DNA of 64,000 nt from Streptosporangiaceae bacterium NEAU-GS5 (GCA_017592665.1 JAGFNW010000002.1:434001-498000), one strand, 5' to 3'. Shown: positions 7,448 through 17,550, counted from the first letter of the stretch. The notes: generated by a model from the sequence alone, not told the origin. Made by a program: numbers and translations.

Positions 7448-9087
7448 CGCTGACAGAGACCCCGAAGGCCATCGCGGGCGCATCGACCTTCGTCGACGAC
7501 CGTCTCGGCGCCGGCCCGTTCCTCAAGCGCAACCTGCGGAAGATCTTCCCGGACCACTGGTCGTTCCTGCTCGGCGAGATCGCCCTCTACTCGTTCATCC
7601 TGCTGCTGCTCACCGGCACGTTCCTGACGTTCTGGTTCAGGCCGAGCATGGGCGACGTCGTCTACAACGGCTCCTACGCGCCGCTGCAGGGCGTGGAGAT
7701 GTCCGAGGCGTACGCGTCGACCCTGCACATCAGCTTCGACGTGCGGGGCGGTCTGCTGATCCGGCAGATGCACCACTGGGCGGCGATCATGTTCATCGCC
7801 GGCATGATGGCGCACGCGCTCCGGGTGTTCTTCACCGGCGCCTACCGCAAGCCGCGCGAGTTCAACTACCTGATCGGCGTCATCCTGCTGACGCTGGCCC
7901 TGTTCGAGGGCCTGACGGGCTACTCGCTCCCGGACGACCTGCTGTCCGGCGCCGGCCTCCGCATCACCGAGGGCGTCATCCTGTCCATCCCGCTCGTCGG
8001 GACGTACATCATGACGTTCCTGTTCGGCGGGGAGTATCCGGGCGACGACATCATCTCGCGCTTCTACACGATCCACATCCTGCTCATCCCGGGCATCCTG
8101 CTGGCGCTGATCACGGCCCACCTGATCCTCATGTGGGTGCAGAAGCACACCCAGCAGGCCGGTCCCGGCCGCACCGAGCACAACGTGGTGGGCGCGCCGT
8201 TCTACCCGGCGTTCATGGCCAAGGCCGGGGCGTACACCCTGTTCACCTTCGCGGTGATCACGCTGCTGGCGACGTTCGCCCAGATCAACCCGATCTGGCT
8301 GTTCGGGCCGTATACGCCGGCCGACATCTCGGCGGGTTCGCAGCCCGACTTCTACATGGGCTTCCTGGAAGGCTCGCTCCGGCTCATGCCGGCCTGGGAG
8401 ATCAACGTCTGGGGCCACACCCTACCCATGAGCGTGCTGATCCCAGCCCTGGTGCCGCTGGGGATCGTGATGACGGGCCTCGCGCTCTATCCGTTCCTCG
8501 AACAGTGGGTCACCGGCGACCGGCGCGAGCACCACATGGCCGACCGGCCGCGCAACAACCCGCACCGCACCGCGATCGGCATCACCGCCGTCACCTTCTA
8601 CGGCCTGCTGTGGCTGCTCGGCGCGAACGACGAGATCTCCGCCAACTTCAAGATCCCGTTGTACGTGACCACGATCGTCGGCCGGTTCCTGATCATCCTG
8701 GGCCCCGTGCTGGCCTACTGGATCACCTACCGGATCTGCATCGGGCTGCAGCGCAGGGACGGCGAGCTGCTGTCCCACGGCGTCGAGTCCGGCGTCATCA
8801 AGCGGCTGCCCCACGGTGAGTACATCGAGGTGCACAGCCCGCCCGCGCACGACCTCGCCGAGCACATCCGGGGGGCCAGGAAGGCGATTCCGGCCATCGA
8901 CGCGGCGCCCGACGCGGACGGCATCCCGCCGAAGACGGCACGCGGCCCGCTCGGCAAGCTCCGCACGATGATGAGCAAGACGTACGCCTCGGCCGTGCTT
9001 CCCCTCGAAGACGGCCACGGCAACGGCCACCACGCCGATGGCGAGCACGCCGCCGTCGGCGCCGGGGAGCAGAAAGAGCTCCACTAG
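7444..9087 (+). CDS. qcrB: Cytochrome bc1 complex cytochrome b subunit
   Basis: QcrB holds the two b hemes and the menaquinol oxidation and reduction sites. The 547-residue protein has the heme-binding His pairs in HHWAAIMFIAGMMAH and HILLIPGILLALITAHL, and PDFYMGFLEGSLRLMP, typical of the family. The C-terminal cytoplasmic tail is longer than in mitochondrial cytochrome b and ends in a His/Gly-rich stretch (GHGNGHHADGEH). It is the last gene of the operon and is followed by a strong hairpin terminator. Confidence 0.97.
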   Translation: MTLTETPKAIAGASTFVDDRLGAGPFLKRNLRKIFPDHWSFLLGEIALYSFILLLLTGTFLTFWFRPSMGDVVYNGSYAPLQGVEMSEAYASTLHISFDVRGGLLIRQMHHWAAIMFIAGMMAHALRVFFTGAYRKPREFNYLIGVILLTLALFEGLTGYSLPDDLLSGAGLRITEGVILSIPLVGTYIMTFLFGGEYPGDDIISRFYTIHILLIPGILLALITAHLILMWVQKHTQQAGPGRTEHNVVGAPFYPAFMAKAGAYTLFTFAVITLLATFAQINPIWLFGPYTPADISAGSQPDFYMGFLEGSLRLMPAWEINVWGHTLPMSVLIPALVPLGIVMTGLALYPFLEQWVTGDRREHHMADRPRNNPHRTAIGITAVTFYGLLWLLGANDEISANFKIPLYVTTIVGRFLIILGPVLAYWITYRICIGLQRRDGELLSHGVESGVIKRLPHGEYIEVHSPPAHDLAEHIRGARKAIPAIDAAPDADGIPPKTARGPLGKLRTMMSKTYASAVLPLEDGHGNGHHADGEHAAVGAGEQKELH

Positions 9088-9095
9088 CGGTTCAT

Positions 9096-9134
9096 GACGA
9101 AGGCCCGGGCGGAATCTCCGTCCGGGCCTTCGTC
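9096..9134 (+). terminator. Rho-independent-type hairpin after qcrB
   Basis: An 18-bp stem pairs 9096-9113 with 9117-9134 (GACGAAGGCCCGG arm) with one G-T wobble and a 3-nt loop. It sits 8 nt after the qcrB stop and upstream of the convergent L,D-transpeptidase stop, so it may end transcripts from both sides. No long T-run follows, as usual in high-GC actinobacteria. Confidence 0.8.
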
Positions 9135-9163
9135 GCGTTCGCCTGACCGCTTGTTCACTCGAC

Positions 9164-10354
9164 TTATTTACTCGACAGCGGGTCGGTGTCGGCGGCGCGG
9201 AGGCGGCTCCACTTGAGCCATTCCTTCCAGTTCTCCTGCCAGTGTCCCCAGCCGTTGGTCGGCTCCAGGTTCCGCGGCGTGCCCTTCACGATGATGGGAT
9301 CGCCGATGAGCGTGTTGTCGATGAACCACCGGGCGTTCTCCGGGCTGACGTTCACGCAGCCGTGGCTGACGTTGGAGTTGCCCTGGGAGCCCACGGACCA
9401 CGGCGCCGAGTGGACGTACTCCCCCGAGTTGGAGATCCGGACCGTGTTGTAGACCGTCTCCTGGTAGTAGCCGGGGCTGCCGGGGCCGATCCCTGGCGAG
9501 GTCATGATGGTGACCGGTTCGCGGGACATGGCCAGGTGGATGCCGTTGGTCGTGTAGTACTTCCACTCGCCGCCGCGGCCGGCGCTGATCGGCACGTCGC
9601 GGATGAACTTCCCGTTGCGCCGGATCCTCATGTGGTGGGTGTCGGTGTTGGCCACGCTGATCTGGGACCGGCCGATCTTGAACTCGCGCGCGTAGTCCTT
9701 CGCGGCGTACATGCCGTCGGCGCCGCGCACCCCCGAGAGCCGCGCCATGAACTTGACCTTCGTGTACGCCGGCCAGTAGTTCTTCGGGCGGAAAGAGACA
9801 TTGCGGTTGTCGAACCAGTGCCAGGCGCCCTCGACCGGCTTGGACGCCTGCACGATCAGATTGCGCTCGACCGAGACGCGGTCGGCGACGTCCTGGTCGA
9901 ACGTCACCATGATCGGCATCCCGACGCCGACCGTCAGGCCTGTCTCCTGCTTGTCCGGCACGATGTGCTGGATGGCGAAGGTCTTCTTCGCCTTGACCGT
10001 GCTGAAGTGACTGGTCTTCACTGTGCCGTCCAGCAGCCGCGCGGTGACCTCGTACGCCGTCCCGGGGAGCAGCGGCCTCGAGGGCCGCCACTTGGACCGG
10101 TCGGCGCTGTAGCGGCCCGCCACGGGCTTTCCAGCGGCTTCCAGGGTGACCGACGCGAGCTCGCCGTTGGCGACCGCGACGTAGACGGGCGCCTCCGGCG
10201 GCAGCTTCGTGGCGCCGTCGAGTGGATAGACCGACAGATTGACGGCCGCCACCGGGGTAGCGGCCGCCTTCTGCGGGCCGGCGTTCGTCGACGAAGAGCA
10301 CGCCGTCGTCGACGCGGCTATGACCAGGGCAAGCGCCCCCGCTCGTCGCACCAT
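9164..10354 (-). CDS. L,D-transpeptidase lipoprotein (YkuD family)
   Basis: This enzyme forms 3-3 peptidoglycan cross-links at the cell surface. The start at ATG 10354 has AGGGGGG upstream. The N-terminus MVRRAGALALVIAASTTACSS is a lipoprotein signal with Cys after TTA. An Ig-like domain (about 50-230) precedes the YkuD domain, which has the catalytic SHGCVNVSPENARWF motif near residue 330. The Trp-rich C-terminal segment (GWGHWQENWKEWLKW) fits actinobacterial LdtMt2-like enzymes. The gene lies between qcrB and the ctaF-ctaD-ctaC genes but is not obviously co-transcribed with either. An in-frame ATG at 10381 is less likely. Confidence 0.9.
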   Translation of the reverse strand: MVRRAGALALVIAASTTACSSSTNAGPQKAAATPVAAVNLSVYPLDGATKLPPEAPVYVAVANGELASVTLEAAGKPVAGRYSADRSKWRPSRPLLPGTAYEVTARLLDGTVKTSHFSTVKAKKTFAIQHIVPDKQETGLTVGVGMPIMVTFDQDVADRVSVERNLIVQASKPVEGAWHWFDNRNVSFRPKNYWPAYTKVKFMARLSGVRGADGMYAAKDYAREFKIGRSQISVANTDTHHMRIRRNGKFIRDVPISAGRGGEWKYYTTNGIHLAMSREPVTIMTSPGIGPGSPGYYQETVYNTVRISNSGEYVHSAPWSVGSQGNSNVSHGCVNVSPENARWFIDNTLIGDPIIVKGTPRNLEPTNGWGHWQENWKEWLKWSRLRAADTDPLSSK

Positions 10355-10433
10355 GAACCCCCCTGAGTCACAGTTGATCACTACTCAGAGGTATTACCCG
10401 GTTGCGACGAGTTGGATGGCAAAAAGACTGTAC

Positions 10434-10829
10434 TTAGTGGGAGAAGTGCCCCCGGTAGTACTGAAATACGAAACCGATCACGCTCATGATCGTCGCGAAC
10501 ATGCCGATGAAGAACAGCCACCAGCCGATCACGAAGCCGAAGAACGTGAGCGCGACGGCCAGCACCACGAACAGCGGCCACCAGCTGCTGGGGCTGAAGA
10601 AGCCCAGCTCGCCGGCGCCATCGGAGATCTCGGCCTCCTTGTCGTCCTCCGGCTGGTCGCCGATGCGGCGGGCCGTGAACAGCAGGTAATAGCCGATCAT
10701 GAAGGCGAGGCCGACCGAGATGGCCATGGCCGTGGTGCCGGTCGGCTCCTTCGACCAGTACCAGTAGACGACGTCCGCCGCGGCGAAGAAGACGCCGCAG
10801 AGCAGGAACATCCATCCCTGGACCTTCAT
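10434..10829 (-). CDS. ctaF: Cytochrome c oxidase subunit 4 (actinobacterial CtaF)
   Basis: This 131-residue protein with four predicted membrane helices ([59 protein letters not shown] and the following segment) matches actinobacterial subunit IV. It includes the [14 protein letters not shown] segment characteristic of the family. The ATG at 10829 overlaps the ctaD stop as ATGA. It completes the ctaC-ctaD-ctaF unit for the aa3 oxidase. Confidence 0.93.
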   Translation of the reverse strand: MKVQGWMFLLCGVFFAAADVVYWYWSKEPTGTTAMAISVGLAFMIGYYLLFTARRIGDQPEDDKEAEISDGAGELGFFSPSSWWPLFVVLAVALTFFGFVIGWWLFFIGMFATIMSVIGFVFQYYRGHFSH

Positions 10830-12493
10830 CGGGCCTCCTCCAGCTCAGCAGGGGTCAAATGCCGGTACTTGATGTCGAATGCCGGACGCTCCGACCGGAT
10901 GCGCGGCAGGCTGTGGAAGTTGTGCCGCGGCGGCGGGCACGAGGTGGCCCACTCCAGCGACCCGCCGAACCCCCACGGGTCGTCGACCGTCACCTTCGGC
11001 GCGAACCGCCACGTACGCCAGACGTTGTAGACGAACGGCAGGATCGAGGCGCCGAGCAGGAACGCGCCAGCCGAAGAGACCACGTTGAGGTCGGTGAAGC
11101 CGTCGGCGGCCGAGTAGTCGGCGTAGCGGCGCGGCATGCCGATGGCGCCCAGCCAGTGCTGCACGAGGAACGTGGTGTGGAACCCGATGAACAGCGTCCA
11201 GAAGTGCAGTTTGCCCAGCTTGTCGTTGAGCATCTTTCCGGTGAACTTGGGCCACCAGAAGTAGAAGCCCGCGAACATGGCGAACACCACCGTGCCGAAC
11301 ACGACGTAGTGGAAGTGGGCCACCACGAAGTAGGAGTCCGACACCTGGAAGTCGAGCGGCGGCGAGGCCAGGATGACGCCGGTCAGGCCACCGAACAGGA
11401 ACGTCACGAGGAACCCGAGCGCGAACAGCATGGGTGACTCGAAGGACAGATGGCCGCGCCAGATGGTGCCTACCCAGTTGAAGAACTTCACCCCGGTGGG
11501 CACCGCGATCAGGAAGGTCATGAACGAGAAGAACGGCAGCAGCACCTGGCCGGTGACGAACATGTGGTGCGCCCACACGGTCACCGACAGGCCGGCGATG
11601 GCGATGGTCGCGCCGACCAGGCCGATGTAGCCGAAGATGGGCTTACGGCTGAAGACCGGCAGGACCTCGGTGATGATGCCGAAGAACGGCAGCGCGATGA
11701 TGTAGACCTCGGGGTGGCCGAAGAACCAGAACAGGTGCTGCCACAGCATGGCGCCGCCCGAGTCGGCGTCGAACACGTGCGCCCCGAGTTTCCGGTCGGC
11801 CTCGAGCACCAGCAGCGCGGCCGCCAGCACCGGGAAGGCCAGCAGCACCAGGATGCTGGTCAGCAGGATGTTCCATACGAAGATCGGCATCCGGAACATG
11901 GTCATGCCGGGCGCGCGCATCGTGATGATCGTGGTGATGAAGTTGACGGCGCCAAGGATCGTGCCGAGGCCCGACATGGCCAGGCCCATGACCCACATGT
12001 CGCTGCCGAGGCCGGGCGAGGTCACCGCGTTCGACAGCGGGGCGTACGCGGTCCAGCCGAACGCGGCCATGCCCTGCGGGGTGAAGAAGCCGCCGACGGC
12101 GATGATGCTGCCGAACAGATAGAGCCAGTAGCTCACCATGTTGAGCCGGGGGAACGCCACGTCGGGCGCGCCGATCTGCAACGGCATCAGCTCGTTGGCG
12201 AAGCCCGCGAACAGCGGCGTCGCGAACATCAGCAGCATGATCGTGCCGTGCATGGTGAACAGCTGGTTGAACTGGTCGCTCGTGACGAACTGCAGCCCCG
12301 GCTGGGCCAGCTCGGCGCGCATCACCAGCGCCATCACGCCGCCGATGATGAAGAACACGAACGACGTGATCAGATAGAGGTGGCCGATCACCTTGTGGTC
12401 CGTCGTGGTCAGCCAGCTGACCACGACGGCGCCCTTGCGGGACCGCCGGGTGGCGGCCCTGAGGGCGGGAATCGGCTCGTTGATGGCGGTCAC
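10826..12493 (-). CDS. ctaD: Cytochrome c oxidase subunit I
   Basis: The catalytic subunit binds heme a and the heme a3-CuB centre. The 555-residue protein has the GHPEVYI element containing the cross-linked His-Tyr of A-type oxidases, WAHHMFVTG with the CuB His pair, and [24 protein letters not shown]. About 12 membrane helices are expected. The GTG start at 12493 overlaps the ctaC stop as GTGA; a longer in-frame opening upstream runs over ctaC and is rejected. It is coupled to ctaF by ATGA overlap. Confidence 0.96.
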   Translation of the reverse strand: MTAINEPIPALRAATRRSRKGAVVVSWLTTTDHKVIGHLYLITSFVFFIIGGVMALVMRAELAQPGLQFVTSDQFNQLFTMHGTIMLLMFATPLFAGFANELMPLQIGAPDVAFPRLNMVSYWLYLFGSIIAVGGFFTPQGMAAFGWTAYAPLSNAVTSPGLGSDMWVMGLAMSGLGTILGAVNFITTIITMRAPGMTMFRMPIFVWNILLTSILVLLAFPVLAAALLVLEADRKLGAHVFDADSGGAMLWQHLFWFFGHPEVYIIALPFFGIITEVLPVFSRKPIFGYIGLVGATIAIAGLSVTVWAHHMFVTGQVLLPFFSFMTFLIAVPTGVKFFNWVGTIWRGHLSFESPMLFALGFLVTFLFGGLTGVILASPPLDFQVSDSYFVVAHFHYVVFGTVVFAMFAGFYFWWPKFTGKMLNDKLGKLHFWTLFIGFHTTFLVQHWLGAIGMPRRYADYSAADGFTDLNVVSSAGAFLLGASILPFVYNVWRTWRFAPKVTVDDPWGFGGSLEWATSCPPPRHNFHSLPRIRSERPAFDIKYRHLTPAELEEAR

Positions 12494-13320
12494 TGCGCAC
12501 TCCCCGCCTGTGCGGCGATGTATTGATCGAATTCGGCCTGCGGCACCAGCTTCACCGAGAACAGCATCCGGCTGTGGTCCTGACCGCAGAGCTCGGCGCA
12601 CCGGCCGAAGAAGACCCCGGACTCGTTCAGCGTCTTCAACTGGAACCTGTTGTGCACCCCCGGCATGACGTCCTGCTTGAACAGGAAGCCCGGCACCCAG
12701 AACGAGTGGATGACGTCGGGCGACTCCAGGTCGAACTCGACCTCGGAGCCCTGCGGCAGCACCAGCTGCGGGCCCTGCGGCGTCTGCAGGCTCTGCTTGG
12801 CGAGATCCACCGGCACGCCTGCGGCCACGGCCGTCTTGCCCTGATAGGCGGTGGTGAAGCGCCAGCTCCACTGGAAGCCCTCGACCTTCACCTTCACCGG
12901 CGCGGTGCCGGTGACCTTGGTGATCTCGGTCTCGTCACGCGCGGTGAAGTAGAAGAACACCGCGACCATGATGACGGGCACCACGGTGTACAGGATTTCG
13001 ATCGGCAGGTTGTAGCGCACCTGCGGCGGAAGCTCGGGGCCGGAGTTGCGGCGCTTGCGATGGAAAAGGCACGCCCACAGGATCAGCCCCCAGACCACGA
13101 CCCCGGTCGCCAGCGCGGCGATCCAGGCCCCGTTCCACAGGGACTGCATGACACCGGCCTGCTCGCTGCCCTTCTTCACCGGCATGCCGAGCGTGCCCCA
13201 ACTGCCTACACCGTCGCTGCAGGCCGTCAAAGACACCGCAAGCACGGCGCCCATCACGGCGGTGAGCGTCACCCGGCGGCGGGCCAACGGTCGCCGTGAC
13301 GTACGGCGGGTCGGACTCAC
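12490..13320 (-). CDS. ctaC: Cytochrome c oxidase subunit II (lipoprotein)
   Basis: Subunit II holds the CuA centre that receives electrons from QcrC. The GTG start at 13320 gives [11 protein letters not shown] followed by a lipoprotein signal with lipobox LTAC. Two membrane helices follow. The cupredoxin domain has the CuA motif [12 protein letters not shown] near residue 250 and the Trp-rich FQWSWRF segment. An in-frame ATG at 13392 would add 24 residues ahead of the signal peptide and is unlikely. It heads the ctaC-ctaD-ctaF unit and diverges from the cysteine desulfurase gene; the 165-bp gap carries both promoters. Confidence 0.94.
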   Translation of the reverse strand: MSPTRRTSRRPLARRRVTLTAVMGAVLAVSLTACSDGVGSWGTLGMPVKKGSEQAGVMQSLWNGAWIAALATGVVVWGLILWACLFHRKRRNSGPELPPQVRYNLPIEILYTVVPVIMVAVFFYFTARDETEITKVTGTAPVKVKVEGFQWSWRFTTAYQGKTAVAAGVPVDLAKQSLQTPQGPQLVLPQGSEVEFDLESPDVIHSFWVPGFLFKQDVMPGVHNRFQLKTLNESGVFFGRCAELCGQDHSRMLFSVKLVPQAEFDQYIAAQAGSAQ

Positions 13321-13485
13321 GGATCGCCTACCCCAGAGATGAAGCCCAGAAGACCTCTCCTGGGCGGTTTTCCACATTGCCACCGGGAACATGACCCGGT
13401 TTTACTTGATTCACTTCAACGCTGGGGGACACATTAGCGCGGACCACGGCCGCCCCTCTTCTCAGCCCCCGTTAATGTCCTAACT

Positions 13486-14622
13486 GTGGCGTACTTCGAC
13501 GCGGCATCGACCGAGCCCCTCCATCCCGCGGCCCGCGACGCGCTGCTCGCCGCCCTTGACGTGGGCTGGGCCGACCCCGCCCGCCTCTACGGCACGGCCC
13601 GCCGCGCCCAGATGTTGCTCGAACAGGCGCGGACCGAGGTGGCCGAGATCCTCGGCGCCCGGCCGGACGAGGTCGCGTTCACCTCGTCGGGGACTCAGGC
13701 CGTACACCTCGGGGTGCTCGGGGTCCTCTACGGCCGCCGCCGGGCCGGGCGTCACCTCGTCGTCGGCGCTGTCGAGCACTCGGCCGTCCTGCACGCCGGC
13801 GGTGTGCACGAGCGCGACGGCGGCACGGTCGAGACGGTCGGCGTCTCCCTGACCGGGCGCGTGGATCCGGCCGCGTTCACCGAGGCCGTCTCCCATCCAG
13901 GCACGGCCCTGGCCTGCCTCCAGACGGCCAACCACGAGGTCGGCACACTGCAGCCGGTGGAGGAGGCGGCGGCCGCCTGCCGCGCCGCGGGAGTTCCGCT
14001 CTTCGTCGACGCCGCCCAGTCGGCCGGGCGGCTGCCCATTCCCCAGGGGTGGTCGGTGCTGGCCGCCAGCGCGCACAAGTGGGGCGGGCCGCCGGGGGTC
14101 GGCGTGCTGGCCACCCGGAAGGGCACGCGGTGGCGGTCACCGTATCCAGAGGACGAGCGGGAGCGGCGCCGGGTGCCCGGCTTCGAGAACGTGCCCGCCA
14201 TCGTCGCCGCGGCCACCGCCCTCCGCGCCCGCGTCGCGGAGGAAGCGGCCGAGGGGGCCCGCCTGTCGGCGCTCGTCGACCGGATCCGCGCGGAGGTGCC
14301 GCGGCTCATCCCCGACGTCGAGGTGGTCGGCGAGCCGGTCGAGCGGCTGCCGCACATCGTCACCTTCTCGTGCCTCTATGTGGAAGGAGAGGCCCTTCTG
14401 ACGGAACTCGACAGGGCGGGTTTCGCGGTGTCATCCGGAAGTTCATGCACTGCTAGTACGCTTCGACCATCGCATGTTCTGGAAGCCATGGGCGTGCTTA
14501 CCCATGGGAATGTCCGGGTATCGCTGCCCCGTGGAGTTTCCGAAGGCGACATCGATCGTTTCCTCGGTATCCTCCCGGAGATCGTCCGGCGGATCCGGGC
14601 AAGCGTGGGCGTCGGCGGTTGA
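13486..14622 (+). CDS. Cysteine desulfurase (class V aminotransferase, IscS/NifS-like)
   Basis: This PLP enzyme takes sulfur from cysteine as a persulfide. In 378 residues it shows the PLP-lysine segment ASAHKWGGPPGVG, the cofactor-binding LFVDAAQSAGRLP, and the sulfur-carrying Cys in SSGSSCTASTLRPSHVL. GTG 13486 is preceded by TAATGT (13473-13478), 7 nt away, with no Shine-Dalgarno, so it is probably leaderless. A TusA-like gene follows 35 nt later, the likely sulfur acceptor. It could serve tRNA thiolation, molybdopterin or Fe-S synthesis; the sequence does not decide. Confidence 0.9.
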   Translation: MAYFDAASTEPLHPAARDALLAALDVGWADPARLYGTARRAQMLLEQARTEVAEILGARPDEVAFTSSGTQAVHLGVLGVLYGRRRAGRHLVVGAVEHSAVLHAGGVHERDGGTVETVGVSLTGRVDPAAFTEAVSHPGTALACLQTANHEVGTLQPVEEAAAACRAAGVPLFVDAAQSAGRLPIPQGWSVLAASAHKWGGPPGVGVLATRKGTRWRSPYPEDERERRRVPGFENVPAIVAAATALRARVAEEAAEGARLSALVDRIRAEVPRLIPDVEVVGEPVERLPHIVTFSCLYVEGEALLTELDRAGFAVSSGSSCTASTLRPSHVLEAMGVLTHGNVRVSLPRGVSEGDIDRFLGILPEIVRRIRASVGVGG

Positions 14623-14657
14623 TCAGACGTTGCTGAGACAGAGTGGGAGTTCGTGCC

Positions 14658-15002
14658 TTGATCTGGCGTAGGAAGCCTTCCTCCGGTGCCTCCTCAAGCG
14701 CCCCCGCGGGGGCCCCCGCCTCAGCCGGCCAGGCCTCAGCCGACCAGACCGGGCGCCGGCCGCCGTCAGAGCCCATCTCCCTCACCATCGACGCCCTCGG
14801 CCGCAAGTGCCCCATCCCCATCATCATGCTCGCCGACCAGATCTCCCAGATCCCCACCGGCTCCGTGGTCTCCGTCCTCGCCGACGACCCGGCCGCGTTC
14901 ACCGACATCCCCGCCTGGTGCCGCCTGAAGTCGCACGAGCACGTGTCCAGCCTCGACCTCCCCGAGGGCGGCTGGTCCATCCAGGTCCGCCGCAAATACT
15001 GA
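14658..15002 (+). CDS. TusA/SirA-family sulfur carrier
   Basis: The C-terminal half has the family signature IDALGRKCPIPIIML, with the Cys-Pro pair that carries persulfide sulfur from the desulfurase to acceptors. A Ser/Ala/Pro-rich N-terminal extension of about 35 residues precedes it. TTG 14658 has GGGAG 8 nt upstream; an in-frame GTG at 14643 would include this GGGAG inside the coding region, so TTG is preferred. It is the downstream partner of the cysteine desulfurase gene. Its stop directly abuts the end of the antisense pseudogene. Confidence 0.82.
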   Translation: MIWRRKPSSGASSSAPAGAPASAGQASADQTGRRPPSEPISLTIDALGRKCPIPIIMLADQISQIPTGSVVSVLADDPAAFTDIPAWCRLKSHEHVSSLDLPEGGWSIQVRRKY

Positions 15003-15914
15003 CTACTCGGCGCCCCGCCGCCCGCTGAGCCGATCCTGCCGCGCCTTCTCCAGGCTGCGCCGGGTCTTGCCGGTCTCCGGATGACGCGGGCCCAGCACCC
15101 CTCCCGTTCGGCCAGCACCTGCCGGTAGAGCGCCATCGCCTCGGACATCCGGCCGGCCGACTCGTAGGCGTGCGCCAGGTTGTGCCGCGAGGTCAGCACC
15201 GAGAGGTCGTCGGCTCCCAGCACCCGGACACGATCCTCCAGCGTTCTCTCGTGCAGCCCGATCGCCTCCCGCACCCGTCCCGCCTGGCGGTAGGCGATCG
15301 CGAGGTTGCTGCGTGACAACAGGGTGGCCGGGTGATCTACGCCGAGGACCCGCTCCCAAACGCCTTGCCTGAGGGATCCTCGGCGCCGATCCGCTCGATG
15401 GACAGCAGGACCGTTTCCAGGTACGGCTTCCGCCGGGCTTCCAGCCACATGCGGACCCGGCGGGCGGTCTGGACGGAGTCGTCGCCCTCGTCGCGGATGT
15501 CCAAGTCCTGGGCGAGCGCGACGAGACCCCCGAGGAGCTGCTCGGGCTCTTGCCCACTCCCCTCGCCCCGGCGAGGGCGCACACCACGGCCCGCCGGCCG
15601 GACGCGACGACGCGCGCGATCTCGCCCGCGAGCTCCGGCCGCGGCTGGTACGCCTTCGGCTCGCGCGGCAGTGTCCCGATGAGGGCCGGAATGGCATCCG
15701 GTGGCGGTTCGGGGGGCGTCGGCGAGACCAGTGCGGGCGCGGGATCCTGGCCGGCCCAGATGCCGAGCGGGGTGCCGCAGACGACGGCGACCAGGCCGAC
15801 GACGATGCCGGTGATGCCGAGGTCGAAGCCGCGCGCGTCGCACCACCACCAGCTGACCGCGCCCGCGATCGCCGGCACGACGGCGGCGATCGCGACCTTG
15901 AGGATCCGCGGCAC
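15003..15914 (-). pseudogene. Decayed NB-ARC-like/TPR protein
   Basis: The N-terminal frame from ATG 15914 encodes two membrane helices, then REPKAYQPRPELAGEIARVV and the P-loop AGARGVGKS (to about 15548). Coding sense then moves to a second frame (LDIRDEGDD, RRVRMWLEARR; about 15545-15365). It moves to a third frame with clear tetratricopeptide text (VLGVDHPATLLSRSNLAIAY, LTSRHNLAHAYESAGR; about 15365-15110), then returns to the first (VLGPRHPETGKTRRSLEKAR). The nucleotide-binding domain after the P-loop is mostly missing. At least three shifts plus an internal deletion make a functional protein unlikely; sequencing error alone would not explain the deletion. Confidence 0.8.
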
Positions 15915-16034
15915 GCCTCACCACCCCATCGATGCGCCTGGACTTCCCCGGTTAGAAGTGGACCACATGCGGCCGTGACCAGTGGCAGTTAAACGGGTAC
16001 TTCACCTGAAGCCATCACATTTCGGGGGGAAGCA

Positions 16035-16457
16035 ATGGCCAACGAGACCGCGCGTGATCTGATGAGTGCGGGCGCGACCTGCATCGAAGCACACGAGACG
16101 CTCGACCGGGCGGCGCAGATGATGCGTGACATGAACGTCGGCGCGCTGCCGATCTGCGGGCCCGACGACCGGCTCAAAGGGATCATCACGGACCGCGACA
16201 TCGTCCTCAAATGCGTGGCCGAAGGCCGCGATCCGGCGGCGATGACCGCATCCGACCTGGCCACCGGCCTCGTCTGGGTGGACGCCGACGCGAGCGTCGA
16301 GGACGCGCTGGCGAAGATGGAGACGAACCAGATCCGCCGGCTCCCGGTGATCGAGGACGGCCGGATCATCGGCATGATCACCGAAGCCGATCTGGCCCGT
16401 CACCTGCCCGACGAGCGGCTGTCGAAGTTCGTGCACAGCATCTACTCGCCGTTCTGA
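16035..16457 (+). CDS. Tandem CBS-domain protein
   Basis: This 140-residue cytoplasmic protein consists of two CBS motifs (VGALPICGPDDRLKGIITDRDIV and IRRLPVIEDGRIIGMITEADL), forming one Bateman module that usually binds adenine nucleotides. Size and layout match the stand-alone Hrp1-like proteins of Mycobacterium and Streptomyces. GGGGGGAA lies before ATG 16035. It stands alone between a pseudogene and a perfect hairpin terminator. The ligand is not predictable. Confidence 0.85.
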   Translation: MANETARDLMSAGATCIEAHETLDRAAQMMRDMNVGALPICGPDDRLKGIITDRDIVLKCVAEGRDPAAMTASDLATGLVWVDADASVEDALAKMETNQIRRLPVIEDGRIIGMITEADLARHLPDERLSKFVHSIYSPF

Positions 16458-16463
16458 GCAGCG

Positions 16464-16498
16464 CTGCGCCCCTCGCCGCGTGACGGCGAGGGGCGCAG
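16464..16498. terminator. Perfect 15-bp hairpin between convergent genes
   Basis: CTGCGCCCCTCGCCG (16464-16478) pairs perfectly with 16484-16498 around a 5-nt loop. It lies 6 nt after the CBS gene stop and 23 nt from the end of the convergent PfkB gene, so it can serve as a bidirectional terminator. Confidence 0.8.
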
Positions 16499-16521
16499 TG
16501 TGGCTCAACGGTTACCGCGGG

Positions 16522-17508
16522 TCAGGGGTAATAGCAGCGGACGTGCTCGGCGACCTGGGCGGCGGATTCGGGGCCGTAGGCGGCGGCGAAACGGTCGAGG
16601 AAGACGCTCTGGCCGAGCTCGTACTCCTGGCCGCCGACCTGCTCGAGCACGTGCGTGGCGACGAGATTGCCGACCTGGGCGCAGCGCTCGAGCGGCAGAC
16701 CCCAGGCGAGGCCGGCCAGGAACCCGGCGCGGAAGGCGTCACCGACGCCGGTCGGGTCGGCCTTGCCGAGCTCGGGCGCCGGCGAGATGTGCAGCGAGGG
16801 CTCGCCCTTGCGGTCGATGCGGGCGCCCTTCGGGCCGAGCGTGGTGACCCGGACGCCGACCCGGTCGAGGACCTCCTCGTCGGACCAGCCGGTCTTCTGC
16901 TCGATGAGACCCTTCTCATAGTCGTTGCTGAACAGGTAGGCCGCGCCTTCGATGAGCCGGCGGATCTCGTCGCCGGGCATGCGGGCCAGCTGCTGGCTGG
17001 GGTCGGCGGCGAAGGCGATGCCGCGCGCGCGGGCCTCGTCGGTGTGCCGGTGCATGGCGTCGGGGTCGTTGGGGCTGACCAGAACGAGGTCGATGCCCCC
17101 GATGCGGTCGCCGATGGGGCCGAGCTCGATCTCGCGGGCCTCGGCCATGGCGCCCGTGTAGAACGAGGCGATCTGGTTGTGCTCTTCGTCCGTCGTGCAC
17201 AGGAAGCGCGCCGTGTGCCGCAGCTCGGAGACGTGGATCGAGTCACAGTCGACGCCGTGCCGCTCCAGCCAGGAGCGGTAATCGGCGAAGTCGGCGCCGA
17301 CCGCGCCGACGAGGATCGGCCGAAGGCCCAGGCAGGCCATGCCGAACGCGATGTTGGCCGCGCAACCGCCACGACGGATCTGCAGATCGTCCACGAGGAA
17401 CGACAGCGACACCCGGTCGAGCTGCTCGGCGATCAGTTGGTCGCCGAAGCGGCCCGGAAACGTCATCAGTTGGTCGGTGGCGATTGAGCCGGTCACGGCG
17501 ATGCGCAC
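16522..17508 (-). CDS. PfkB-family carbohydrate/adenosine kinase
   Basis: This 328-residue PfkB kinase has the first signature region RRGGCAANIAFGMACLGL and the second DPTGVGDAFRAGFLAG, containing the catalytic Asp. The position next to the erpA-like gene and the respiratory genes matches Rv2202c of M. tuberculosis, characterised as adenosine kinase (adoK, also cbhK), so purine-nucleoside salvage is the likely role; a sugar substrate is possible. The GTG start at 17508 has GGAG 8 nt upstream. Longer in-frame openings lack a good ribosome site and cross the erpA terminator. Confidence 0.85.
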   Translation of the reverse strand: MRIAVTGSIATDQLMTFPGRFGDQLIAEQLDRVSLSFLVDDLQIRRGGCAANIAFGMACLGLRPILVGAVGADFADYRSWLERHGVDCDSIHVSELRHTARFLCTTDEEHNQIASFYTGAMAEAREIELGPIGDRIGGIDLVLVSPNDPDAMHRHTDEARARGIAFAADPSQQLARMPGDEIRRLIEGAAYLFSNDYEKGLIEQKTGWSDEEVLDRVGVRVTTLGPKGARIDRKGEPSLHISPAPELGKADPTGVGDAFRAGFLAGLAWGLPLERCAQVGNLVATHVLEQVGGQEYELGQSVFLDRFAAAYGPESAAQVAEHVRCYYP

Positions 17509-17550
17509 GGGGTGTTCTCCTCGTTGTCTGCACGCGGAACCTGCAAAGCC

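Noticed and set aside
7249-8418. 389-codon minus-strand frame opposite qcrB
   Set aside because: Arg/Asp/Gln-rich antisense shadow of a certain gene.
12494-12871. N-terminal extension of ctaD into ctaC
   Set aside because: Out-of-frame read-through of ctaC; the GTG at 12493 with GTGA overlap gives the normal subunit I N-terminus.
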